Positions 55,441 through 63,083 of a DNA stretch of 64,000 nucleotides are shown piece after piece. Positions within the stretch are counted from its first letter, which is position 1. Each line of letters starts with the position of its first letter. The stretch is from Proteiniphilum saccharofermentans (GTDB lineage Bacteria; Bacteroidota; Bacteroidia; Bacteroidales; Dysgonomonadaceae), in NCBI RefSeq assembly GCF_900095135.1, contig NZ_LT605205.1, positions 868,001-932,000 on the forward strand, read 5' to 3'. Below the pieces are notes generated by a model, which did not search any database, was not told where the DNA came from, and saw only the letters and a program-made list of their open reading frames with translations. A program made the translations under genes and the position numbers.

Positions 55441-56970
55441 ATGAAACCATTATATATACTTTTTATCCTGTCGGCAATCGGATTTACATCCTGCATCGAT
55501 GAAGACCTGAATATCGACCCTAACCGGCCCTCGTCGGTTCCGACTACCTCGTTGATCTCAACGGCGCAAAAGCATCTGACTGATAATGTGAGAAGCGAAC
55601 AGGCATCGTTACGAAGCTCGGCATTGTTTGTCCAACAGATCAGCCAGATTACCTATACCAGCCAATCGCGTTATGATATTCCTTTCGGCTATTCGGCGGA
55701 TATTTGGAGCGGATTGTACAGTGTGCTGAACAATCTGCAGGAAATTATCAACCTGAACACCGATCCTGTCACCAAAGATCTGGTCACGGCGGACGGAGCG
55801 GGCAGGAATGCTAACCAGATAGCGATCAGTCGTGTCCTGAAATCGTATGCATACTATGCGCTCACCGATATCTTCGGCGATGTACCCTATAATTCTTACG
55901 ACAGCGATGATCCCGATTTTCAGGCATTGCAGCAGAATCCCGATAACATTACGCCCAAATATGCTTCGCAGGAAAAGATCTATACGGATATCCTCAACGA
56001 ACTCAAACAGGCGGGCGATACTTTATTGAAATATTCGGAGGAGAGAACGTTTGGTGTATCGGATATTATCTATGGTGGCGACAATGCGAAATGGGCAAAG
56101 TTTGCCAATTCATTGCGGTTGCGGTTTGCCACCCGCTTAAAGACAAAAAACAACTCCCTTTATCAATCACATTTTGCCGATGCGTTAGAGAAAGGCGTGT
56201 TCACAAGCAATGCGGACAATGCTGTTTACAAGTATGCCGCCGCTGCACCCAACGAGGCACCTTATTATCGTGCTACTGTCACTGCAAACAGGCGCGATTT
56301 TGCCCTGTCGAAACCATTTATAGATTTGCTGAAAGGTGAAAACAACCAGCTCCCGGTTGCTGATCCGCGGCTAAGTAAGTACGCATCAGTAAATAACCTT
56401 GGTGTTTATGAAGGATTGGCTTACGGGTTGACTGAAGCGCAGGCAGGCAGTTTTGCGGCAGGTGATGTCAGCCTTCCCGGAAGTATCTACAGCGCCGCTG
56501 ATTATGGAGAGGTATTATTGGAATATGCCGAAGTGGAGTTTTTAATCTCCGAATACAATAACTGGAGTCAGGCTAACTATGTGAACGGAGTAAGAGCATC
56601 TCTCGAAAAATGGGGTGTTGCCTCTGCTGATATAAATGCTTATGTGTCGCAACTGCCGCCGGCCAACGAGCGGAATGTGCTGAATCAGAAATATATTGCC
56701 CTGTTCACCCAGTTTCTCGAAGCGTGGAGTGATTATCGCAGAACCGGTTATCCCGATTTCCTGATAAAAAAGGATGATGTGATCTTTTCAGGAGTGATTG
56801 AAGGTCAGCCGGTCACTTATACATTCTCACCTTTGTTCGGTGATGGAGGCGTTCCGTCCAGATTATATTATCCAATCAAAGAGCAGACCGTCAATCTGCA
56901 AAGCTATCAGGATGCAATAGCAGCCCAGGGGAATGACGTAATTGAAACCAGGTTGTGGGTTTTCAAATGA
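55441..56970 (+). CDS. SusD/RagB family surface lipoprotein
   Basis: 509 residues with a lipobox (FTSCIDEDLN). The sequence SVPTTSLISTAQKHLTDNVR and the later SLRLRFATRLK, YSAADYGEVLLEYAEVEFLI and EAWSDYRRTGYPDFL match SusD-like proteins of the longer SusD_RagB_4 type. It forms the lid of the SusC transporter. Distance to susC is 78 bases. Confidence 0.94.
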   Translation: MKPLYILFILSAIGFTSCIDEDLNIDPNRPSSVPTTSLISTAQKHLTDNVRSEQASLRSSALFVQQISQITYTSQSRYDIPFGYSADIWSGLYSVLNNLQEIINLNTDPVTKDLVTADGAGRNANQIAISRVLKSYAYYALTDIFGDVPYNSYDSDDPDFQALQQNPDNITPKYASQEKIYTDILNELKQAGDTLLKYSEERTFGVSDIIYGGDNAKWAKFANSLRLRFATRLKTKNNSLYQSHFADALEKGVFTSNADNAVYKYAAAAPNEAPYYRATVTANRRDFALSKPFIDLLKGENNQLPVADPRLSKYASVNNLGVYEGLAYGLTEAQAGSFAAGDVSLPGSIYSAADYGEVLLEYAEVEFLISEYNNWSQANYVNGVRASLEKWGVASADINAYVSQLPPANERNVLNQKYIALFTQFLEAWSDYRRTGYPDFLIKKDDVIFSGVIEGQPVTYTFSPLFGDGGVPSRLYYPIKEQTVNLQSYQDAIAAQGNDVIETRLWVFK

Positions 56971-57021
56971 TCGTTGAGGAAATTTTTAAAACGGACATTC
57001 GTAAAACTGAAAACAGTTTCT

Positions 57022-57029
57022 TAGCTTTG
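57022..57029 (+). promoter_or_regulatory. Putative -7 promoter box of the TlpA-like gene
   Basis: TAGCTTTG, 90 bases before the ATG. It suggests that the TlpA-like gene can be expressed apart from susCD. Confidence 0.5.
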
Positions 57030-57119
57030 TAAAATATAATGAAAGCCGAGCGAAAAACCAAACTCGTTTGAGTTTTTCCGAGGCGCATCTTATATTCTCT
57101 AAATAAAAAAGAAAAAATC

Positions 57120-58346
57120 ATGCTAAAAATTCAATGGACGGTTTATTTATTGGCAGCGCTTTTGATAGTGTCCTGCCAAAAGCAAAATACCTTGCAAAAC
57201 GGAATCTGGAAGGGGGAACTTTCCGTTGCAGAAAATAAGAAAGCTCCTTTTCTCTTTGAAGTCAGTGATGCAGGTACAGACAAAGCTTCGGTTACATTAC
57301 TGAACGGCGTGGAGCGGGTGAAGTTAGACAGCGTCCACTTTCAATCCGACACGCTTATCATCCCTATTGCAGCTTATGATGCTTATATAGAAGGGATTAT
57401 TTCCGGTGATGCTATCGAAGGAAAATTTATTAAAAACTATATCGAGAACGATCCCGGAGTTTTGTTCCATGCCACATTCGGGGTGAAAGAACGTTTTAGT
57501 CCGGCTGAAACCACACCTGATACCCGTATCGATGGGAAATGGGATGTACTTTTCATCAGTGAAGAAGGCGATACGACCCGTAATGTGGGAGTTTTTAAAT
57601 CGGAAAACAATGTTGTAACCGGCTCTATCCTTACTAACTCGGGAGATTTGCGCTTTCTGGAAGGAGCTTATACCGGATCGGGTGTTGATCTTTCTGCTTT
57701 CGGCGGTTTAAGCCCATACCTTATTGAGATTCAATTTTCAAACGATTCGGCTTTTAACGGGAAATTTTATACTACCCGTGGCGTGACGGAAATCATTGGT
57801 GCGAGAAATGATTACGCCGAATTGGCAGATCCTTATTCATTGGCCAAATTAAAGCCGGGATACAGTTCCCTTGGTTTCAACCTGCCGAATCTTGAGGGTC
57901 AGAACATATCATTGAGCGATGAACGCTATCGCGGTAAAGTAGTGGTCGTATCCATTCTCGGAAGTTGGTGTCCCAACTGTCTGGATGAAATGGAGTTTCT
58001 GGCGCCCTGGTATGATGAGAACAAAGACAGAGGTGTTGAGGTTATAGGAATCGCTTTTGAGCGCAAGAACGATTTCGATTATGCGAAGACCGCTTTGACC
58101 CGGTTGAAGAACAGATACGGTACAAATTACGAAATTCTGTTTGGCGGGGAAGTCGGACGGGAAAGCGTAGCCAATGCACTTCCCGAAGTGGAGAACTTTT
58201 CAAGTTATCCCACCACGCTGTTTATCGACAAGAAAGGAGAAGTGCGTAAAATACATACGGGTTTTAACGGCCCGGCAACAGGACTTTTCTATGAAGAGTT
58301 TAAGAAGGATTTCAATTCTTTGATAGATAGTCTTTTATCGGAATGA
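57120..58346 (+). CDS. TlpA-family thiol-disulfide oxidoreductase lipoprotein
   Basis: 408 residues with a lipobox (ALLIVSCQKQ), an N-terminal half of about 240 residues made of beta-rich DUF4369-like segments, and a C-terminal thioredoxin domain with the motif GSWCPNCLDEMEF and GVEVIGIAFERK. It reduces or exchanges disulfides in the periplasm. Its place after susCD suggests a link to thiol handling of the imported substrate (inference). Confidence 0.9.
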   Translation: MLKIQWTVYLLAALLIVSCQKQNTLQNGIWKGELSVAENKKAPFLFEVSDAGTDKASVTLLNGVERVKLDSVHFQSDTLIIPIAAYDAYIEGIISGDAIEGKFIKNYIENDPGVLFHATFGVKERFSPAETTPDTRIDGKWDVLFISEEGDTTRNVGVFKSENNVVTGSILTNSGDLRFLEGAYTGSGVDLSAFGGLSPYLIEIQFSNDSAFNGKFYTTRGVTEIIGARNDYAELADPYSLAKLKPGYSSLGFNLPNLEGQNISLSDERYRGKVVVVSILGSWCPNCLDEMEFLAPWYDENKDRGVEVIGIAFERKNDFDYAKTALTRLKNRYGTNYEILFGGEVGRESVANALPEVENFSSYPTTLFIDKKGEVRKIHTGFNGPATGLFYEEFKKDFNSLIDSLLSE

Positions 58347-58403
58347 CGTAATGATCTTTACACCTGATCATTCTTTTTGTTTTGCCGTAAGGTGTACTAT
58401 GGT

Positions 58404-58551
58404 TATATTTGTAGAATATAGGATGCACCTCGGATAAGCTCAAGCAAGCTTGGCTTATCTCTCGGTTTTCGCTATATTTGTAGAATATAGGATGCGTTTC
58501 GGGCAAGCTTAAGCAAGCTTGGCTTACCTCTCGACTTTCACTATATTTGTA
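58404..58551 (+). repeat. Two 69-base tandem repeats plus a third box, each with a -7 promoter
   Basis: Copies start at 58404, 58473 and 58542 (partial, 10 bases). Each begins TATATTTGTA, so a -7 TATATTTG appears at 58404, 58473 and 58542. Copies 1 and 2 differ at 10 of 69 positions by my count. Both contain an imperfect hairpin (GATAAGC...GCTTATC in copy 1). They precede the nitroreductase gene. Confidence 0.75.
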
Positions 58552-58587
58552 TCTGCAAAAAATATAGTATAATTTAATTTTAATGAT

Positions 58588-59187
58588 ATGTGTTTTTTAG
58601 ATATTGCAAAGAGCAGATACACCACCAAAAAATATGATCCAAATGGGAAAATCGCCGATGAAACGATCGAACAGTTGAAGGAGATCCTGCGATTAAGTCC
58701 CTCCTCGATAAACAGCCAGCCATGGAAATTTACTTTTATTTCGGAGGAGAAAACGAAGAGCGAGTTGTCGAAGGTGTCCTATCATAACGAACAGAAAATC
58801 AATGATGCCAGTCATATAGTTGTTTTCAGTGTGATTGAGAATGTGGAAGATTTTGAGAACGGGAATCTTACCCTTTTGGGATCTGAAAAAGCTGGTTATT
58901 ATAACCGTATGGTAAAACCCAAAGGTGAGTCGGAAATTAAATCGTGGTTATCGTGTCAGGTGTATCTTTCTTTAGGATTCTTTTTGAGTGCCTGTGCAAG
59001 CATGGGAATTGACTCCACCCCGATGGAAGGGATCCAAACGGAAGCGTACGATCGTATTTTACAACAGGACGGGTACAAAACACTGTTTGCTGTCGCTATC
59101 GGTTACAGGGATAAAGAAGATGCCAACCAGCCCTCGATAACCCCTAAATTCCGTCTGGATATGGAAAATGTGATCCGGACTATTTAG
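58588..59187 (+). CDS. NfsB-like nitroreductase
   Basis: 199 residues of the oxygen-insensitive nitroreductase group: AKSRYTTKKYDPNGKIADET at the start, LSPSSINSQPWKF, the SWLSCQVYLSLGFFLSACASMGIDSTPMEG helix and VAIGYRDKEDANQ. It reduces nitro groups or quinones with NAD(P)H through FMN. It is preceded by tandem promoter-like repeats. Confidence 0.92.
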   Translation: MCFLDIAKSRYTTKKYDPNGKIADETIEQLKEILRLSPSSINSQPWKFTFISEEKTKSELSKVSYHNEQKINDASHIVVFSVIENVEDFENGNLTLLGSEKAGYYNRMVKPKGESEIKSWLSCQVYLSLGFFLSACASMGIDSTPMEGIQTEAYDRILQQDGYKTLFAVAIGYRDKEDANQPSITPKFRLDMENVIRTI

Positions 59188-59362
59188 TATGGGCTAATGA
59201 ACGATTAACTCCCACGACACTTGCACCCATTCTGGATAGTGAGATAGAATCCATCCCGAAATGACATTGCAGGTGCAGAATTTTCTTTCCCGTTATGTTG
59301 CCCAATAAAGCTGTTTCAATCTGGTTTAAAGATGATTTGCCGCCGACGGTCAAATTATTAAA
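59180..59362 (-). pseudogene. Truncated SAM-dependent methyltransferase
   Basis: The frame GKKILHLQCHFGMDSISLSRMG and following ASVVGVN match the first part of a class I methyltransferase (motif I, LHLQCHFGxDxxSL), preceded by SSLNQIETALLG. It stops 6 codons later, after what should be the GVD acid (here Asn). Only about 60 of roughly 270 residues remain. It lies downstream of the ATPase gene. Confidence 0.65.
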
Positions 59363-59411
59363 AGGCTCTTTCAAGATGGCAAAATATGAGATTGGAAGGT
59401 TATGATTATAA

Positions 59412-60545
59412 TTACAAGCCGACAAAGTGTTCAAAATTTTCTCGGCTGATTACTGCTGTCTCGTGGTTAGGATATGCTTCCAGAAAGGAATTGGCAAAAC
59501 GAACCTTTTGTGCTTTCCACTTAAATTCAAAAGCGCTCAGCAATCCGTCTTCTTCTTCAATGTAGTCAATTTCCGCCTTATCATGCGTTCGCCAGAAGTA
59601 CATATTGGTATATCGTCCCTGATAGTGATTGTTTTTTATCCGTTCCGAAATCAGGAAGTTTTCCCACAAAGCCCCTTTGTCTTGTCTTAAATCAATACCG
59701 GAAAAGTTATTAATAAGTACATTGCGTATACCATTGTCGTAAAAATAATACTTCTTCCCTTTTTTTATTTCGTTGCGCAGGTTTCGGCTTAAAGCAGGTA
59801 ATTTAAATATGATAAACGCTTTTTCAAGTAGATCAATGTATTTTTCTACTGTCGCAGTATCTATATTCCCGATGGTTTGGGCCAATTCGTTGTAGCTGAC
59901 TTCGCTGCCAGCCTGGAACGCCAAAGACTGTAGCAATTTTTCAATATGAGTAGGCTTACGGATATTGTCCAGTTTCAGGATATCTTTATACAGATAGCTA
60001 TTCGCAATCTCAATAAGTGTACTCTTTTCACTACCCGGATTGTTTACTACTTCAGGATATGAGCCAAAAATCAGCCGTGTTTCCAAAAGTCTTCTCGCTT
60101 CCAGAACAGACTGATCCTGTGCTATTTCCTTATAACTAAGAGGATACAGATAAAATGTTCGTTTTCTCCCGGTGAGTGGTTCTGCCATCTTATTCTGTAA
60201 ATCAAAAGAAGAGGACCCGGTAGCAATAATCTGGATATCGGGGTTAGTGTCGTAAATTAATTTTAGTTTTTTGCCAATATCCGTAATTTGTTGGGCTTCA
60301 TCTATTACAACCAGTTTGTTGTTTTTTCCAATCAGTTGTAATAGTTGTGTGCTGGTGGTTGCCGTTTCAAAAGCCTGTAAAATATCAGCCTCATCTACGT
60401 TCAACCAGATGGATGGTATGTCAATTTGAGAAATGACCTCTTTCAATAATGTCGTTTTTCCCACCTGACGAGCACCTAAAAGAAGTATGATTTTCCCTTT
60501 AAAGCAACTGCTCTGAATAGTTTGCTGTAAATCCCGAAGTTTCAT
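59412..60545 (-). CDS. AAA ATPase with DUF4143 domain
   Basis: 377 residues: P-loop LLGARQVGKTTLLKEV, Walker B KLVVIDEAQQI, sensor ATGSSSFDLQNK, and the C-terminal DUF4143 domain (LWENFLISERIK, MYFWRTHDKAEIDYIEEEDG), which has a PD-(D/E)XK-like AEIDYI and EFKWK. Proteins of this kind are widespread, often mobile and of unknown function. Bracketed by two truncated genes and preceded by a 32-base tandem repeat. Confidence 0.9.
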   Translation of the reverse strand: MKLRDLQQTIQSSCFKGKIILLLGARQVGKTTLLKEVISQIDIPSIWLNVDEADILQAFETATTSTQLLQLIGKNNKLVVIDEAQQITDIGKKLKLIYDTNPDIQIIATGSSSFDLQNKMAEPLTGRKRTFYLYPLSYKEIAQDQSVLEARRLLETRLIFGSYPEVVNNPGSEKSTLIEIANSYLYKDILKLDNIRKPTHIEKLLQSLAFQAGSEVSYNELAQTIGNIDTATVEKYIDLLEKAFIIFKLPALSRNLRNEIKKGKKYYFYDNGIRNVLINNFSGIDLRQDKGALWENFLISERIKNNHYQGRYTNMYFWRTHDKAEIDYIEEEDGLLSAFEFKWKAQKVRFANSFLEAYPNHETAVISRENFEHFVGL

Positions 60546-60565
60546 AATTAACCAATTTAAACCTC

Positions 60566-60573
60566 AAAAGTAG
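60566..60573 (-). promoter_or_regulatory. Putative -7 promoter box of the DUF4143 ATPase
   Basis: Reads TACTTTTG on the minus strand, 21 bases before the start codon. Confidence 0.5.
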
Positions 60574-60600
60574 CAAAAAAACTTTCTATTCTAAAATATA

Positions 60601-60664
60601 GGCGTAATTTTTCGATTATAATCTAAATATTAGGCGTAATCTTTCGATTATGATCTAAATTCCC
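60601..60664 (-). repeat. Two 32-base tandem repeats
   Basis: AGGCGTAATTTTTCGATTAT (first 20 bases) at 60601 and AGGCGTAATCTTTCGATTAT at 60633. The copies agree at 27 of 32 positions and lie upstream of the DUF4143 ATPase promoter; they end where the sigma-factor remnant begins. Confidence 0.7.
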
Positions 60665-61016
60665 GGTCTGGTTTGCATACTGGCATACGGCCTCCGCTGA
60701 TGAAAACAAATGGCAGCACATTCTGCAATTGTATAATCAACTCATTCTGATTGAATATTCTCCTGTTGCTGCATTGAATCGGACATTTGCTTTCGCTAAA
60801 GTGTACGGACACGAAAAAGCCATTGTTGAAGCAGAAAAGCTGAATCTTACGGGTAACAACCACTATCACGAGTTGTTGGGTTACCTGTATGCCGATATAA
60901 ATATTGAAAAGGCTGTCAATCAATATGAACAAGCCATCCGGCTTACAAAATCCAAAATGGAAAAACAAACATTACAAAAAGAGATCAATCGCCTGAAAGG
61001 GGATAATCGCATATAG
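60663..61016 (+). pseudogene. C-terminal remnant of an ECF sigma factor with TPR-like tail
   Basis: The open frame has FAYWHTASADENKWQHILQL, then EYSPVAALNRTFAFAKVYG and YHELLGYLYADINIEKAVNQ, the C-terminal TPR-like region of SigJ/ECF42-type factors (DUF6596). The sigma domains themselves (about 280 residues) are missing. No start codon is sensible. Confidence 0.7.
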
Positions 61017-61167
61017 CGCTGTTAAGCAATGTTTTGTACTCGTTCTGCAAAGCAATCTCCGGTCATCTTTGCCGGGTTGATCTCCTTTATATAAATCTGA
61101 CGATTTTTTCTGAATCAACAAAACAAAAACGACTTTGCAGATGTTCCTAATAAATTGAAACTCCGGT

Positions 61168-61196
61168 TCTAAACTGTCGACAACCGACAGTTTAGA
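61168..61196. promoter_or_regulatory. 12-base inverted repeat before the DUF6265 lipoprotein gene
   Basis: TCTAAACTGTCG-ACAAC-CGACAGTTTAGA, perfect on both arms, 39 bases before the ATG. There is no T run, so it is more like an operator than a terminator. Confidence 0.55.
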
Positions 61197-61235
61197 GTTC
61201 AATATCTATAACAACCCTTTTAAAATAGATATAAA

Positions 61236-61715
61236 ATGCAAACAATCAGCCGAATAATGATCCTCTTTCTCTCCCTCTTTATGATTGCCTGTTCTTCCAA
61301 TAAGAGCGAAAACTCAAATAAACCACTATCCTATACAGGATATGATTTTGATTTTTTACTTGGTGAATGGAATAGAACCAATGATGAGGAGGGAAAAAGG
61401 ACTTTTGAAAATTGGAAAAAGGAGAACGACTCAACTTATATAGGAGAGAGCTTTACATTAAGAGATAACGATACGATTTGGAAAGAGAATACGGTCCTGT
61501 CACCCATTGATGGAGTTTGGTATTATCAGGTGAAAATGAAGGGTGATAAGGAATCTACCGATTTCAAAGTGATCGATTATGAAAACAATTCTTTTACTTG
61601 TGAGAACAGGCAGAATGAATTCCCTAAAACGATCAGGTACTGGAAAACAGATAATATACTGAATGCGGAGATTGCAGACGATGAAATAAAAATCCCGTTT
61701 ATATTTGAAAAGTAA
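61236..61715 (+). CDS. DUF6265-type lipoprotein
   Basis: 159 residues with lipobox LFMIACSSN. The mature part, FDFLLGEWNRTNDEEGKRTF, followed by ENRQNEFPKTIRYWKTDN, fits DUF6265, a beta-barrel-like domain of unknown function. It is one base before the amidotransferase gene, so they form a unit. Confidence 0.72.
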   Translation: MQTISRIMILFLSLFMIACSSNKSENSNKPLSYTGYDFDFLLGEWNRTNDEEGKRTFENWKKENDSTYIGESFTLRDNDTIWKENTVLSPIDGVWYYQVKMKGDKESTDFKVIDYENNSFTCENRQNEFPKTIRYWKTDNILNAEIADDEIKIPFIFEK

Positions 61716-61716
61716 T

Positions 61717-62418
61717 ATGAAAGTACATTCCCTGCAGCATGTACCCTTTGAAGGATTGGGTTATATTGGAAACTGGTTGACGAAAAATAATCACACGATT
61801 ACATCCACCCGTTTTTATGAATCTGCCTATCATTTGCCCGAAGCGGAAGATATAGACGTATTGATCGTTATGGGCGGACCGATGGGTGTATATGACGAAG
61901 ACTCTTTCCCCTGGTTGAAGGAAGAAAAAGCATTTATCAGTAACTGCATTCAATCCGGTAAAAGAGTATTGGGTATTTGTCTGGGCGCTCAACTTATAGC
62001 TGAATGTCTGGGTGCTAGGGTAGATAAAGCTGTACATAAGGAAATCGGTTGGTTTCCTGTAATGTGCACGCAAGAAAGTAAGCAGTTAGGGTGGTTTTAC
62101 GAGTTGTTCAAAGACAATCCGACCGTTTTTCATTGGCATGGCGACAGGTTTGAAATACCGAAGGAAGGACTCAACCTGCTTTCATCCGACGCCAATACCA
62201 ACCAGGCGTTTTATTACAGCGAAAATGTAATAGGTCTGCAATTTCACCTGGAGGTAACGGAAGAAACGGTCGGGTTAATATCGGAAAACTGTGCCGATGA
62301 GCTCTGTGAAAACCCTTGGGTACAAACCAGAGAGCAGATAAAAACCGGAACAATGATCTATGCTGATAACTGCAATTGGATAATGGAAGGGATTTTGCAG
62401 AATTTACTGGATGGATAG
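61717..62418 (+). CDS. Class I glutamine amidotransferase-like protein
   Basis: 233 residues from the ATG. Motifs: VMGGPMGVYDEDSFPWL, nucleophile Cys in VLGICLGAQLIAE, HWHGDRFEIPK and the catalytic His in IGLQFHLEV. It resembles GMP-synthase-type amidotransferase domains that stand alone; the partner is unknown. A long open frame continues after the TAG stop. Confidence 0.9.
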   Translation: MKVHSLQHVPFEGLGYIGNWLTKNNHTITSTRFYESAYHLPEAEDIDVLIVMGGPMGVYDEDSFPWLKEEKAFISNCIQSGKRVLGICLGAQLIAECLGARVDKAVHKEIGWFPVMCTQESKQLGWFYELFKDNPTVFHWHGDRFEIPKEGLNLLSSDANTNQAFYYSENVIGLQFHLEVTEETVGLISENCADELCENPWVQTREQIKTGTMIYADNCNWIMEGILQNLLDG

Positions 62419-62679
62419 TGTGAAAAGTTAGATTGCGTTTTCACTTATGATATCTATGAATTTTACGGGAATAAATTACAGGCAATAACTTCGTACTGTA
62501 TTGCAGACAAAGCTAGGAAAGAATTACAACCGATCTTGTGTGAAATGGATTTACTTTGGATAAACGGTATTGATCCCGGGAAACACCATATGCAATTTGT
62601 CAGACCTGTTACTTTTGCGACAGGAGACACCTGCCAATTTTGGTTTATGAGAAAGTTAAATAAAATGGAACCTGGTTAA
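62419..62679 (+). pseudogene. Open 86-codon stretch in frame after the amidotransferase stop
   Basis: The frame continues from the TAG of the amidotransferase gene, with DIYEFYGNKLQAITSYCIAD and WINGIDPGKHHMQFVRPVTF. The first ATG is well inside. It looks like real protein sequence, from an unrecognised family. It may be a remnant of a neighbour gene that lost its 5' end. Confidence 0.5.
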
Positions 62680-62767
62680 GGAGCCTGAAAGGACGAACAT
62701 TCGTAAAGTCGGCCTTGTTTCATGTATGGAGCTTTCAATAAAGAAACTCTTTTAAAGACTGTTAATT

Positions 62768-62965
62768 ATGGATGATTTAAGGTTTAAAGGAAAATGGAAC
62801 GAGTTGAAAGGTCGCGCCAAACAAGAATGGGCTGATCTGACGGACGACGATCTTCTCTATGAAGAAGGCAAAGAAGATGAACTGTATGGAAAAATCCAAC
62901 AAAAGACCGGCAAAGCCAAAGATGAAATACGCAACTGGTTTAATCAGCAATTGGACAAACTATAA
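62768..62965 (+). CDS. CsbD family protein
   Basis: 65 residues, hydrophilic and helical: LRFKGKWNELKGRAKQEWAD and GKIQQKTGKAKDEIRNWF. CsbD-like proteins are small stress-induced proteins of unknown function. It is a single gene with a terminator. Confidence 0.93.
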   Translation: MDDLRFKGKWNELKGRAKQEWADLTDDDLLYEEGKEDELYGKIQQKTGKAKDEIRNWFNQQLDKL

Positions 62966-62982
62966 GTCAGATACTTTACTGT

Positions 62983-63024
62983 GATAAGGGTAGTTGTCAC
63001 CAGACAATTTCCCTTATTCTTTTA
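62983..63024 (+). terminator. Terminator after the CsbD gene
   Basis: GATAAGGGTAGTTGTC (62983-62998) pairs with GACAATTTCCCTTATT (63003-63018) with one mismatch and two G-U pairs, followed by TCTTTTAT. Confidence 0.8.
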
Positions 63025-63059
63025 TAAGACAAATTTTTACCATTGAAAAAATAATAACT

Positions 63060-63083
63060 ATGACAACATATCAGGATTATCAC
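63060..63083 (+). pseudogene. 5' end of a gene interrupted by the insertion sequence
   Basis: ATG ACA ACA TAT CAG GAT TAT CAC, eight codons (MTTYQDYH), is cut at TAGTGTCC, the left end of the IS. Identity of the gene cannot be told. Confidence 0.45.

Noticed and set aside
58404-58551. CRISPR array
   Set aside because: The repeats are direct 69-base tandem units without spacers, and no cas genes are present in the window.
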